A stretch of DNA of 64,000 nucleotides from Azospirillum oleiclasticum. GTDB taxonomy: Bacteria; Pseudomonadota; Alphaproteobacteria; Azospirillales; Azospirillaceae. Positions 25,064 to 34,286 of this stretch are shown piece by piece. The stretch is taken from NCBI RefSeq assembly GCF_013423485.1, contig NZ_JABFFR010000020.1:1-64000 (forward strand), read 5' to 3'. The notes beneath the pieces were generated by a model that searched no databases, was not told the origin of the DNA, and saw only the letters and a list, made by a program, of their open reading frames with translations. The position numbers were made by a program, and so were the translations under genes. How positions within the stretch are numbered: the stretch's first letter is position 1; each line of letters starts with the position of its first letter.

Positions 25064-25825
25064 GTGTCCGACGTTGACGGTTCCGGGAACGACCCGTTTC
25101 CCAGCCTGGACGAGCGTTTCCTCGACCTGCCCGACCTGGGGAAACTCACCCCGGAGTGCGTTTCCACGCACCCACCGCGCATCCTGCTGCTCTACGGCTC
25201 CCTGCGCGAGCGCTCGTACAGCCGCTTCCTGGCCGAGGAGGCCGCCCGCCTCCTTCGCCGCATGGGTGCCGAGACGAGGATCTTCGATCCGCGCGACCTG
25301 CCGCTGCCCGACAGCGTGCCCGCCGACCATCCCAAGGTCGCCGAACTGCGGGCGCTGTCCCAATGGTCCGAGGGGCAGGTCTGGGTCAGCCCGGAGCGGC
25401 ACGGCACCCTCACCGGCGTCCTGAAGTGCCAGATCGACTGGCTGCCGCTGGAGAGCGGCGGTGTCCGACCGACCCAGGGGCGTACGCTTGCCGTCATGCA
25501 GGTCTCGGGCGGATCGCAGTCGTTCAACGCGGTCAACGCGATGCGGGTGCTCGGCCGCTGGATGCGCATGGTGACCATCCCGAACCAGTCGTCGGTCGCC
25601 AAGGCGTTCCAGGAGTTCGACGATCAGGGCCGGATGAAGCCCTCGCCCTACTACGACCGGGTCGTCGATGTCGTGGAGGAGCTGTTCAAGTTCACCCTCC
25701 TCGTCCGCGACCGGAGCGAATACCTGACCGACCGCTACAGCGAGCGCCGCGAGGCGTCCCTGAAGGCGGCGACCGAGGCGCAGAGCCTCGCCGCCACGGC
25801 GATGAGCGGCGGGAAGACAGCGTAG
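25064..25825 (+). CDS. arsH: ArsH, NADPH-dependent FMN reductase for organoarsenicals
   Basis: This 253-residue flavoprotein of the NADPH-dependent FMN reductase family has the flavin loop GSLRERSYSR, the HGTLTGVLKCQIDWLP stretch and VSGGSQSFNAVN. ArsH is known to oxidise trivalent organoarsenicals to the less toxic pentavalent forms. It starts with GTG at 25064 after a GGGAGG site, 17 bases after acr3, and is probably the last gene of this operon. Confidence 0.93.
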   Translation: MSDVDGSGNDPFPSLDERFLDLPDLGKLTPECVSTHPPRILLLYGSLRERSYSRFLAEEAARLLRRMGAETRIFDPRDLPLPDSVPADHPKVAELRALSQWSEGQVWVSPERHGTLTGVLKCQIDWLPLESGGVRPTQGRTLAVMQVSGGSQSFNAVNAMRVLGRWMRMVTIPNQSSVAKAFQEFDDQGRMKPSPYYDRVVDVVEELFKFTLLVRDRSEYLTDRYSERREASLKAATEAQSLAATAMSGGKTA

Positions 25826-25890
25826 GGTTCCACGGCGGGCGACGCTGATGGCCGGATCCCCGTGACCGCCGCTCGCGCGCAGGCTCCAGT

Positions 25891-26065
25891 ATTTCGACGA
25901 TGATCGAAATTCGGATTGACGGCTCTTTGCCGCCCTGCTATTCCAATGATCATTGAAATTCGATCCATGGCCGCGCGCCGTGGGAACCGTGCAGCCTTCA
26001 CCCGCGGGGGGCGGCTTGCATGATCGCCGGTCAATATTCCTGTATTCTTGGGAATATCGAATACA
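25891..26065 (+). promoter_or_regulatory. Regulatory region between arsH and arsO: promoter and three palindromes
   Basis: Three perfect inverted repeats lie here: ATTTCGA-N6-TCGAAAT (25891-25910), CAATGATCATTG (25944-25955) and TGTATTC-N11-GAATACA (26041-26065). TTGACG (25916-25921) and TATTCC (25939-25944) with 17-base spacing form a promoter, with one palindrome just upstream of the -35 and one on the end of the -10. The predicted leader before arsO is about 150 bases. The sites differ in sequence, so more than one ArsR may bind. Confidence 0.6.
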
Positions 26066-26101
26066 TGAGGCCTTTCCCTGATTCCCGAAAGGAGTGACAT
26101 C

Positions 26102-27478
26102 ATGATCGACACCTCACTTCCTGTTGCCGTGATCGGGGCCGGGCCGGTCGGGCTGGCCGCCGCCGCTCATCTGCTGGCTCGCGGGCTGGTCCCGCTGGTG
26201 CTGGAGGCGGCGCCCGCGGTGGCGGCCAACATGCGCGATTGGGGGCACGTACGGGTCTTCTCGCCCTGGCGGTACAACATCGACCGTGCAGCCAGGACCC
26301 TGCTCGAACGGTCGGGCTGGATCGCGCCCGACCCCGATGAGGTGCCGACCGGACGCGAGATCGTCGAGTCGTACCTCCAGCCCCTGGCGTCCTTGCCGGC
26401 ATTGTCCGCGCACCTTCGGCTCGGCCACTGCGTGGTGGCGGTCAGCCGCCAGCGCATGGACAAGGTGAAGACCGCCGGGCGTGACTCGTCGCCCTTCGTG
26501 ATCCGCGTCACCACCCCCGATGGCGAGCTCGAATTCCAGGCGGCCGCGATCCTCGATGCGTCCGGCACTTGGTCCACACCCAATCCCATGGGCGCCAACG
26601 GTCTTCCGGCGAAGGGGGAGGCGGCCCACAGGGACCGGATCCAGTACGGCATTCCCGATGTGCTGGGGAGCTTGCGGGGCCGCTACGCCGGTCGCCGGAC
26701 GGTGGTCGTGGGCTCCGGCCACTCCGCGGCGAACGCCCTTCTGGATCTCGCACGGCTGGCGGTGCAGGAGCCCGGCACGAGGGTGGTATGGGCGGTGCGC
26801 GGCACCGATCTGCGGCGGGCCTTCGGCGGCGGCGACGCCGACGCGCTGGCGGCGCGCGGCGCCCTTGGCACGGCGCTCGGCAACCTCCACGCCAGCGGCA
26901 GCCTCGAACCGGTCGCCGGCTTCCGGGCGGCCGAGGTCTCCCTGGTGAACGGACAGCTGACGCTCGGGAGCGACGACGGGCGACGCATCGACGCGGTGGA
27001 CGAGGTCATCGTGGCAACCGGCCAGCGCCCCGATCTGACACCGCTGCGCGAGCTGCGCCTGAAGCTTGACCCATGGCTGGAGTGCACGGAGGCGCTCGGC
27101 CCGCTGATCGACCCCAACCTGCACAGTTGCGGCACGGTACGGCCGCACGGCGTGCGCGAGCTCTCCCACCCCGAGCCCGGCTTCTACACGGTGGGCATCA
27201 AGAGCTACGGCCGCGCACCCACCTTCCTGATGGCGACCGGTTACGAGCAGGTCCGCTCCATCGCCGCCTTCCTTGCAGGGGATCTTGAAGCTGCCCATGA
27301 CGTGCAATTGGACTTGCCCGAGACCGGCGTCTGCAGCTCCGACCCCGGTGCGGATTCGGTCGAGGACGCCACGGGCGTTTGCTGTGGCGGCCCCGCTCCC
27401 GCCGATCTGAATGCCTGCTGCGCAGAGGACGCACGGGTGAAAATGGCCGGTCGCTTGGGCTGTGGGTGTGGGGACTAG
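26102..27478 (+). CDS. arsO: ArsO, NAD(P)H-dependent flavin monooxygenase of arsenic islands
   Basis: This 458-residue two-dinucleotide-binding flavoprotein has an FAD site near the N-terminus (VAVIGAGPVGLAAAAHLLARG) and an NAD(P)H site in the middle (VVVGSGHSAANALLDLA). A closing FAD motif (VDEVIVATGQRPD) follows. The C-terminal 50 residues are Cys-rich: CCGG, ACCAED and CGCG. Such tails are expected to bind soft metals or arsenite. The substrate of ArsO is not firmly known; oxidation of an arsenic species is the usual proposal. The ribosome binding site is AAGGAG. Confidence 0.85.
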   Translation: MIDTSLPVAVIGAGPVGLAAAAHLLARGLVPLVLEAAPAVAANMRDWGHVRVFSPWRYNIDRAARTLLERSGWIAPDPDEVPTGREIVESYLQPLASLPALSAHLRLGHCVVAVSRQRMDKVKTAGRDSSPFVIRVTTPDGELEFQAAAILDASGTWSTPNPMGANGLPAKGEAAHRDRIQYGIPDVLGSLRGRYAGRRTVVVGSGHSAANALLDLARLAVQEPGTRVVWAVRGTDLRRAFGGGDADALAARGALGTALGNLHASGSLEPVAGFRAAEVSLVNGQLTLGSDDGRRIDAVDEVIVATGQRPDLTPLRELRLKLDPWLECTEALGPLIDPNLHSCGTVRPHGVRELSHPEPGFYTVGIKSYGRAPTFLMATGYEQVRSIAAFLAGDLEAAHDVQLDLPETGVCSSDPGADSVEDATGVCCGGPAPADLNACCAEDARVKMAGRLGCGCGD

Positions 27479-27896
27479 CAACCTCCGACGGTTCACGCTT
27501 CCGGCGGTCTGGATCTGAGCTCCCTTCGAAGCGGGTTTTCGGACCAGCCGCCAAGACCAACCGCAGTGGCCAGTCGTGGCGATCAAAACACCTTCACGCC
27601 CCCATGGCCTTTGGCCGCAATCATCCCGAACCCTGCAAGGTGCCCGTGCAACCCGTTGATCAGCGTGGTTCGCTGCCGCACCAGCACGTCCATGGGCGGC
27701 CCCTCCGAGCTGGTTTCTTCGACGGCAGCAGCTTGCACCCGATTCAAGAAGGTGGAAGGGCCGTCCACCACATCAGCTCGAGCCTCATGGTTTTTCGAGG
27801 TGCCAGGTTGCGGGAACCAGGGAATGGTTCTAGTCTTCCGGATAGGTCGCTGGGCACTCCGGTGTCGCACGACCTGCACCGGATGAGGCAATCGCC
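27479..27896. other. Gap between arsO and the metal-efflux block, with IS110 scar
   Basis: Apart from the IS110-type fragment listed separately, no gene is supported. The stretch marks the junction between the arsenic block and the copper/heavy-metal block. Confidence 0.4.
27583..27690 (-). pseudogene. Fragment of an IS110-family transposase
   Basis: On the minus strand a 35-residue stretch reads LVRQRTTLINGLHGHLAGFG followed by MIAAKGHGG. This is the well-conserved segment of IS110/IS1111 transposases between the DEDD catalytic part and the C-terminal domain. Nothing recognisable continues on either side, so it is a short scar. Boundaries are approximate. Confidence 0.6.
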
Positions 27897-28286
27897 ATGT
27901 GGCGCGGAACACGGTCGACGGTGAGGAGGGTGGTGGTGAGCCTGCTGATGCTGGCCACGCTGCTCGTCTATGCCGTTCCGGGCCACGCCAGCCTCCTGCC
28001 TCACCACCAGGCTCCGGCACCGCACGAACACGTCCTGGCTGACGATATGGGTGACTCTGTCGTCAGTGTTTCCGACCACGAGCACGAGCAAGCCCCCTGC
28101 GGGGATCTCGGCCTGTTGGATGAGGGGGCCTGCTGTAGCGTCGCCCAGTGCGTCACCATGCACGGCGGCCTCCCCGCGGTGGTGGTCGAGGCGTTTATCC
28201 CGCGTCCGGATACGTCCGTGCATCTGCCTGTCCTGGCCACGCCGGACGGAATCGGCATCGACCCGGCCCTCCGCCCTCCGCTCTGA
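27897..28286 (+). CDS. Secreted His/Cys-containing protein of a metal-resistance block
   Basis: This 129-residue protein has an N-terminal signal (VVVSLLMLATLLVYAVPGHA). A His-rich stretch (HHQAPAPHEHV, DHEHEQ) and a CCSVAQC cluster follow. The C-terminus (ATPDGIGIDPALRPPL) resembles the end of small proteins often found just before cus/cop operons (CopL- or DUF2946-like). It may bind copper or act as a periplasmic chaperone. The family assignment is tentative. Confidence 0.6.
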   Translation: MWRGTRSTVRRVVVSLLMLATLLVYAVPGHASLLPHHQAPAPHEHVLADDMGDSVVSVSDHEHEQAPCGDLGLLDEGACCSVAQCVTMHGGLPAVVVEAFIPRPDTSVHLPVLATPDGIGIDPALRPPL

Positions 28287-28442
28287 CCATCTGACGCCAC
28301 GAGTCTGCCCGCGCCCGACCCGAGCCTCGGCTTGGAGAAGGACGCGGGTCCGGCCCTCGTGCGCTTGGCTTTTGCGTCCCCGGCGCTCCGGCTTGGAGTC
28401 CGTCCGGGATGGCTCGAACCCGATGTTCAGAAGGAGGACGCC

Positions 28443-29135
28443 ATGTCGTCCCTCATCCACAAGATGCTCCCGGCACTCGCGCTGACCGCCATGATGTCGG
28501 TCGCCCAGGCCCAGACCACCACCAACCAGGACCACGACGCCCATCATCCCGACGGCGCCGCGGCCACGACGCAGGCCCAGCCGGCTCCGGCTCCGGCCCA
28601 GGCCACCCCCACGCACCCGACTCCGGGCGCGAAGCCCGGCATGATGATGAACATGGACCGGATGCGCCCGATGATGGGCGGCATGTCGTGCCAGCAGGAC
28701 GGCCAATCCGGTATGACGGGGCCCGGTATGACTGGGCCCGGCATGATGGAGTCCGGCATGATGTCCTCGATGCACCGGACGATGATGGGGCAGCAGGGCG
28801 CGATGGGCTTGCCCTTCGAGCACGTCGAAGGCCGCATCGCCTTCCTGAAGGCCGAACTCGGGATCACCGACGCCCAGGCGCAGCCGTGGAACGCCTTCGC
28901 CGATGCCCTTCGGGCGAGCGCCAACGCCCATCGGGCGGTGCACGAGCGGATGACCAGGGGCGGCATGCCGTCCTCCTGGCCCGACCGCCTGGCGTTCCAG
29001 CAGAAGGCGCTCTCCGCCCGGCTCGACGCCGTGAAAGCCCTCGCGGCGGCCGCCGAACCGCTTTACGCCGTGCTGACCGACGGGCAGAAGAAGCTCGCGG
29101 ACACGCTGCTCACCGGCCCCATGGGCGCGATGTGA
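28443..29135 (+). CDS. Periplasmic Spy/CpxP-like metal-stress protein, Met-rich
   Basis: This 230-residue protein has a signal peptide (MLPALALTAMMSVAQA) and a low-complexity Pro/Ala/His region. A Met-rich stretch with tandem GPGMT repeats (about residues 60-110) could bind Cu(I). The C-terminal half has the helical Spy/LTxxQ pattern (RIAFLKAELGITDAQAQPWNAFADALRA, split here as one helix-turn-helix run; then LTDGQKKLAD). The start at 28443 has AAGGAGGA upstream. It is probably first in the efflux operon. Confidence 0.75.
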   Translation: MSSLIHKMLPALALTAMMSVAQAQTTTNQDHDAHHPDGAAATTQAQPAPAPAQATPTHPTPGAKPGMMMNMDRMRPMMGGMSCQQDGQSGMTGPGMTGPGMMESGMMSSMHRTMMGQQGAMGLPFEHVEGRIAFLKAELGITDAQAQPWNAFADALRASANAHRAVHERMTRGGMPSSWPDRLAFQQKALSARLDAVKALAAAAEPLYAVLTDGQKKLADTLLTGPMGAM

Positions 29136-29145
29136 GGAGGCGGCC

Positions 29146-29328
29146 ATGACGCACTACGGACACACCCACCACGGGCCGGAGCCGGGCACGCCCCGGTGCC
29201 GGACCTGGACCGGCCCGGCCGGACTCGGAACGGCCGCTTCGGCGGCCCTGTACCTGTCGCTCCTCCACGTCGCCCACGGGCACGGTGGAACGGGCAAAGG
29301 CGGCACGGGTGCCGGAGGCGAGGGCTGA
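29146..29328 (+). CDS. Small His-rich protein with one membrane helix
   Basis: This 60-residue frame has a strong site (GGAGGCGGCC before ATG) 10 bases after the preceding gene. It has His residues at both ends and one hydrophobic segment (GTAASAALYLSLLHVAHG). It may be a small metal-binding membrane peptide of the efflux operon. No family is recognised. Confidence 0.5.
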   Translation: MTHYGHTHHGPEPGTPRCRTWTGPAGLGTAASAALYLSLLHVAHGHGGTGKGGTGAGGEG

Positions 29329-29404
29329 TGGCACCCTGGACCGTCGAAGCGGCGATCCGTCCGGCCCGCCATGCCCGTTCGAACCAGTCACCCGGAGGTC
29401 TGCC

Positions 29405-31126
29405 ATGAGCGTCCGGCGCCTTCTTGCCGCCGCCGCGGTCGCCGCGAGCGTCACCGCGTCGGTCGCAGCCCCCGTCCTGGCCCACGAAGGGCACGCGCAC
29501 GGTGGCGAGGAGCCGAAACCGGTCGTCGCGATGGCCGCCCCCACCCTGGAGACGTCCTCCGCGGACTTCGAGCTGGTCGCGGTCGCCCAGGGAAGGATCT
29601 TGCTCGTCTACCTGGACCGCTTCACCACCAACGAACCGGTGAACGGCGCCGTCGTCGAGATCACCGCGGATGGTGAGGCCATGACCGCATCCCCGGTGTC
29701 CGGAGAGGAAGGCGTGTACCGGCTCGAAGCCGGGTGGCTGTCGAAGCCCGGAGCACACGATCTCACCGTCTCGATCACCGCCGCCGATGCGTCCGACCTG
29801 CTGATCGGAACCTTGGAGATTCCGGCGACCGCGGCCGTGGCGACGGCCACCGGAACCCGCGGCGGCGTCTCCGACGTGCTCGCGCGGGTGCGTCAGGATT
29901 CCGGCCTGCTGCTCGGCGCCGCGATGGTCTTCCTGCTCGGCGTGCTGACCACCGTCGCCCTGACCCAGCGCGGGCGTCCGCGCGCGGTTGCCGGGGCGGT
30001 CCTGATCGGGCTCGGCCTGCTGCTGGCCGGCGGCACCGCCTTCGCCCACGGCGACGAGGACCACGGCCAGGATGACAAGGGCAAGTCCCCCGCGGCTATC
30101 CCGTCCACGGCGCCGACCGGTGCATCGGAGAGTCCGCGGCGCCTGCCGGACGGCAGCCTGTACGTGCCGAAGCCATCGCAACGCCTGCTGTCGATCCGTA
30201 CGACGGTCGCCAGGTCGCAGGAGGCGGCGCGGACGGTCCAGCTGATCGGCCAGATCGCCGCCGACCCGAACGGCGGCGGCCATGTCCAAGCCACGCAGAT
30301 CGGCCGCATCGAACCGGGCGACAAGGGACTGCCCTACGTCGGCCAGCGGGTCGAGGCCGGGCAGATCCTGGCCTACATCGCTGCGGCGGTGAACATCGTC
30401 GACCGGAGCGGCATCCAGCAGCAGATCGCCATCGTCGAGCAGGAGCTCGTCATCGCCGAATCCCGCCTCCAGCGCCTGAGGAAGCTGGAAGGGAGCGTTC
30501 CCCAGCGCGACATCGAGGAGGCCGAGGCCACCCTCAACGGCCTGCGCAAGCGCCGGGCCGCCCTGTCGCCGACCCTGACCACCAAGGAGGCGCTGCGCGC
30601 GCCCATCTCCGGCATCGTGACCGCGAACAACGTGAAGGTCGGACAGGTCATCGACGGCCGCGATCAGGTCCTCTTCGAGATCGTCGATCCCGCACGCCTG
30701 ATGATCGAGGCCGTCGCCTTCGATCCCCGGGTCGCGAACACCGTCCACATGGCGTCGGCGACGACCGCCGACGGCGTGACTCTGGCGCTGGAGCACCTCG
30801 GCCACAGTCTGGCGCTGCGTCAGCAGGCCATCCCGCTGCTGTTCCGGATCATCGCCCCGCCCCAAGGACTGGCCGTCGGCCAGCCGGTGCGCATCGTCGC
30901 GCAAATCCAGGGCATGGCGTCCGGTATCGTGCTGCCCCGCAAAAGCGTCGTGCGCAGCGGCAGCGGTCAGCCGATCGTCTGGCAGCACGAGTCGCCGCAA
31001 CGCTTCGTCGCCCGGCCGGTGCGCACGCAGCCGGTCGACGCCAACACCGTGCTGGTTCTCGCGGGCGTCGAACCGGAGGCGCGCATCGTGACCGACGGCG
31101 CCGGTCTCCTCAACCAGGTCCGGTGA
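29405..31126 (+). CDS. RND efflux periplasmic adaptor with an extra N-terminal membrane domain
   Basis: This 573-residue protein has a CusB/CzcB-type membrane-fusion part at about residues 240-573: barrel-sandwich hybrid, a helical hairpin in IAIVEQELVIAESRLQRLRK, then LRAPISGIVTANNVKVGQVI. The N-terminal 220 residues are unusual. After a signal peptide (to about 26) and a His segment comes an Ig-like domain of about 100 residues. Two hydrophobic helices follow (about 167-187 and 194-214), then a HGDEDHGQDD motif. Ordinary adaptors lack this part. It lies 13 bases before the pump gene. Confidence 0.85.
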   Translation: MSVRRLLAAAAVAASVTASVAAPVLAHEGHAHGGEEPKPVVAMAAPTLETSSADFELVAVAQGRILLVYLDRFTTNEPVNGAVVEITADGEAMTASPVSGEEGVYRLEAGWLSKPGAHDLTVSITAADASDLLIGTLEIPATAAVATATGTRGGVSDVLARVRQDSGLLLGAAMVFLLGVLTTVALTQRGRPRAVAGAVLIGLGLLLAGGTAFAHGDEDHGQDDKGKSPAAIPSTAPTGASESPRRLPDGSLYVPKPSQRLLSIRTTVARSQEAARTVQLIGQIAADPNGGGHVQATQIGRIEPGDKGLPYVGQRVEAGQILAYIAAAVNIVDRSGIQQQIAIVEQELVIAESRLQRLRKLEGSVPQRDIEEAEATLNGLRKRRAALSPTLTTKEALRAPISGIVTANNVKVGQVIDGRDQVLFEIVDPARLMIEAVAFDPRVANTVHMASATTADGVTLALEHLGHSLALRQQAIPLLFRIIAPPQGLAVGQPVRIVAQIQGMASGIVLPRKSVVRSGSGQPIVWQHESPQRFVARPVRTQPVDANTVLVLAGVEPEARIVTDGAGLLNQVR

Positions 31127-31139
31127 GGAGCCGCCCGTC

Positions 31140-34100
31140 ATGTTCAACGTCCTCGTCAACACCAGCCTGCGCAACCGCCTGTTCGTGCTCGCCGCCGCCG
31201 CGCTGCTGGTCGTCTACGGCTCGTTCGTCCTCAAGGATCTGCCGATCGACGTCTTCCCCGACCTGAACAAGCCCACGGTCACGCTGATGACCGAGGCCGA
31301 GGGCCTGGCGCCGGAGGAGGTCGAGCAACTGGTCACCTTCCCGCTCGAGACCTCGATGAACGGCATGCCGGGCATCACCCGCGTGCGGTCGGTCTCCGGC
31401 GTCGGCCTGTCCATCGTCTTCGTCGAGTTCGACTGGGGCACCGACATCTACCGCAACCGCCAGCAGGTCGCGGAACGCCTTGCCATCGTCCAGGGGCAAC
31501 TGCCGCCGAACGTCCGCCCGCAGATGGGACCCATCTCGTCCATCATGGGGGAGATCATGCTCATCGCCATGTCCGGCGACGGCGTGGGCCCGATGCAGGT
31601 GCGCGAGCTCGCGGACTGGGTGGTGCGGCCGCGCCTGCTCGCCATCCCCGGCGTCAGCCAGGTCATTCCCATCGGCGGCGAGATCAAACAGTACCGCATC
31701 GCCCCGGACCCGGCGCGCCTGCACGACCTGGAGATCACGACCGACGATCTGGTGGCGGCGCTGCGGCAGTTCTCGGCCAACACCGGCGGCGGCTTCATCG
31801 ACCAGCACTCCGAGGAGTACCTGATCCGCAACATCGGCCGGACGACCCGGCTGGAGGATTTGCGCAACCTCGTCGTCGCCTACAGGACCGGCCAGCCCAT
31901 CCTGCTTCACCAGGTCGCGGCGGTGGACTTCGCCGCCCGCGTGAAGCGCGGCGACGCCGGGGTCAACGGCAAGCCCGCGGTCATCCTGTCCGTGCAGAAG
32001 CAACCCGGCGCCGACACCACCGGTCTCACCGCGGAGGTCGAGAAGGCGTTGGCGGACCTGACGCCGTTCCTGCCGAAGGGCGTCCACGCCGACGAGATCC
32101 TGTTCAAGCAGGCCAACTTCATCCGGACCTCCATCGGCAACGTGGAGACGGTGCTGCTGGAGGCGGCGGCGGTGGTCGCCGTCATCCTCTTCCTGTTCCT
32201 GCTGAACGTGCGGACGACCTTCATCTCGCTCACCGCCATTCCGATCTCGATCCTGATCACCGTGCTGGTGTTCAAGGCGTTCGGCATGTCCATCAACACC
32301 ATGACCTTGGGGGGCCTCGCCATCGCCATCGGCGAGCTGGTGGACGACGCCGTGGTGGACGTGGAGAACATCTACCGGCGCCTCGGCGAGAACCGGCGGG
32401 CGGAAAGCCCGCGTCCCGTCCTGGAGGTGGTCGCCTCGGCCTCGCAGGAGGTGCGCTCGGGCATCGTCTACGCCACCGTCATCATCATCCTGGTCTTCGT
32501 GCCGCTGTTCGCGCTGTCCGGCATCGAGGGGCGGCTGTTCGCGCCCCTGGGCGTGGCCTACATCGTCTCGATCCTGGCGAGCCTCGTCACCGCCATCACG
32601 GTGACCCCGGTGCTGTCCTACTACCTGCTGCCGCGCCTGAAACGGCTGGAGGAGCACGAGAGCTGGCTGGTGCGGCGGCTGAAGGCCGTGAACGCCCGGC
32701 TGCTGGGCTGGGCCTTCGCCAACCCGCGCACGCTGTTCGCCGCCGTCGGCACCACCGTCGTGATCGCCGCGGCGACCGTGCCCGGCCTGCCGCGGGCCTT
32801 CCTTCCGCCCTTCAACGAGGGCACGCTGACCATCTCCATCGTCCTCAATCCCGGCATCTCGCTGGCCGAGGCCAACCGGGTCGGCCAGGCCGCCGAGACG
32901 CTCATCATGCGGGTGCCGGAGGTGAAGTCGGTCGGCCGCCGCACCGGCCGCGCCGAGCTGGACGAGCACGCCGAGGGGGTCCACTCCAGCGAGATCGATG
33001 TCGACCTCGTGCCCTCGGAACGCAGCCGGGCGGAGGTTCTGGCCGACGTGCGCGCCCGGCTGGCGGCCCTGCCGGTGTCGGTGAACATCGGTCAACCGAT
33101 CTCCCACCGGCTCGACCACATGCTGTCCGGCGTCCGCGCCCAGATCGCCCTGAAGATCTACGGAGAGGACCTGGACACGCTGCGCAACCTCGCCGGGCAG
33201 CTCCAGCAGACGCTCGCGGGCGTGCCCGGGCTGGTCGACCTCCAGATCGAGAAGCAGGTCCGCATCCCGCAGGTGCAGGTCGTGGTGGACTACGAGCGCG
33301 CGGCGCTGTTCGGCGTCACCCCGGCCATGACCACGGAGGCGCTGGAGAGCCTGTCCAACGGCCGCGTGGTGTCGGAGATCGTGGACGGGACGCGGCGCTT
33401 CGACGTGGTGCTGCGCCTGTCGGACGAGGACCGCACCACCAGCGGGCTGGCGAACCTGCTGGTCGAAACCCCGGCGGGCCGGGTGCCGCTCAGCATGTTC
33501 GCCTCGGTGGAGGAGACGGACGGGCCCAACCAGATCCTGCGGGAGAACGGCAAGCGCCGCATCGTCATCCTCGGCAACGGCGACGGCCGGACGGACATGG
33601 CGCGGATCGTCGCGGGCATCCGCGGCGTGGTCGCCGGGTCGCAGCTCCCGCCCGGATACTTCACCAGCCTGGAAGGCACCTTCCAGGCACAGGAGGAGGC
33701 GTCCAAGACCATCGCCGCGCTGTCGATGGTGTCCCTGGCGATGATCTTCCTGGTCCTCTACAGCCGCTACCGCTCGGCCGTGCTGGCGCTGATCATCATG
33801 GGAAACGTGCCGCTGGCCCTGATCGGCAGCGTCGCCGCGCTGTGGATCGCCGGACAGCCGCTGTCCGTCGCCTCGATGATCGGCTTCATCACGCTGACCG
33901 GCATCTCGACGCGCAACGGCATCCTGAAGATCAGCCACTACATCAACCTGGTCCTGCACGAGGGCGAGGCCTTCGGGCGGGCCATGGTCATTCGAGGCAG
34001 CCAGGAGCGGCTGACGCCGGTGCTGATGACCGCGCTGTCGGCCGGTGTCGCGCTCGTTCCGCTGATGATCGGCGCCGACGCGCCGGGCAAGGAGATCCTG

Positions 34101-34256
34101 CACCCGGTGGCCGTCACCATCTTCGGCGGTCTCGCCAGCGCGACCCTGCTCGACACGGTCCTGACCCCGGTCCTCTTCCTCAAGCTCGGCGGGAAGCCGC
34201 TGAACCGTCTGGTCGAAGCCCAGGCCGGTTCGCTGCATCCGGCCGAGGCGTACTGA
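31140..34256 (+). CDS. Heavy-metal RND efflux pump (CusA/CzcA family)
   Basis: This 1038-residue proton-driven pump has 12 transmembrane helices in the RND pattern and two large periplasmic loops. The helix-4 motif is GELVDDAVVDVENIYRR, with two adjacent Asp residues as in other HME pumps, but it does not match the classical CzcA (DGAVVIVEN) or CusA types exactly. Its ion cannot be named from sequence. Copper is favoured by the neighbours (Met-rich Spy-like protein, DUF411, CopA-like ATPase). No outer-membrane factor gene is present in this block. Confidence 0.88.
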   Translation: MFNVLVNTSLRNRLFVLAAAALLVVYGSFVLKDLPIDVFPDLNKPTVTLMTEAEGLAPEEVEQLVTFPLETSMNGMPGITRVRSVSGVGLSIVFVEFDWGTDIYRNRQQVAERLAIVQGQLPPNVRPQMGPISSIMGEIMLIAMSGDGVGPMQVRELADWVVRPRLLAIPGVSQVIPIGGEIKQYRIAPDPARLHDLEITTDDLVAALRQFSANTGGGFIDQHSEEYLIRNIGRTTRLEDLRNLVVAYRTGQPILLHQVAAVDFAARVKRGDAGVNGKPAVILSVQKQPGADTTGLTAEVEKALADLTPFLPKGVHADEILFKQANFIRTSIGNVETVLLEAAAVVAVILFLFLLNVRTTFISLTAIPISILITVLVFKAFGMSINTMTLGGLAIAIGELVDDAVVDVENIYRRLGENRRAESPRPVLEVVASASQEVRSGIVYATVIIILVFVPLFALSGIEGRLFAPLGVAYIVSILASLVTAITVTPVLSYYLLPRLKRLEEHESWLVRRLKAVNARLLGWAFANPRTLFAAVGTTVVIAAATVPGLPRAFLPPFNEGTLTISIVLNPGISLAEANRVGQAAETLIMRVPEVKSVGRRTGRAELDEHAEGVHSSEIDVDLVPSERSRAEVLADVRARLAALPVSVNIGQPISHRLDHMLSGVRAQIALKIYGEDLDTLRNLAGQLQQTLAGVPGLVDLQIEKQVRIPQVQVVVDYERAALFGVTPAMTTEALESLSNGRVVSEIVDGTRRFDVVLRLSDEDRTTSGLANLLVETPAGRVPLSMFASVEETDGPNQILRENGKRRIVILGNGDGRTDMARIVAGIRGVVAGSQLPPGYFTSLEGTFQAQEEASKTIAALSMVSLAMIFLVLYSRYRSAVLALIIMGNVPLALIGSVAALWIAGQPLSVASMIGFITLTGISTRNGILKISHYINLVLHEGEAFGRAMVIRGSQERLTPVLMTALSAGVALVPLMIGADAPGKEILHPVAVTIFGGLASATLLDTVLTPVLFLKLGGKPLNRLVEAQAGSLHPAEAY

Positions 34257-34286
34257 CCCTTTCCATCGTCCCGCGGAGAAGCGCAC

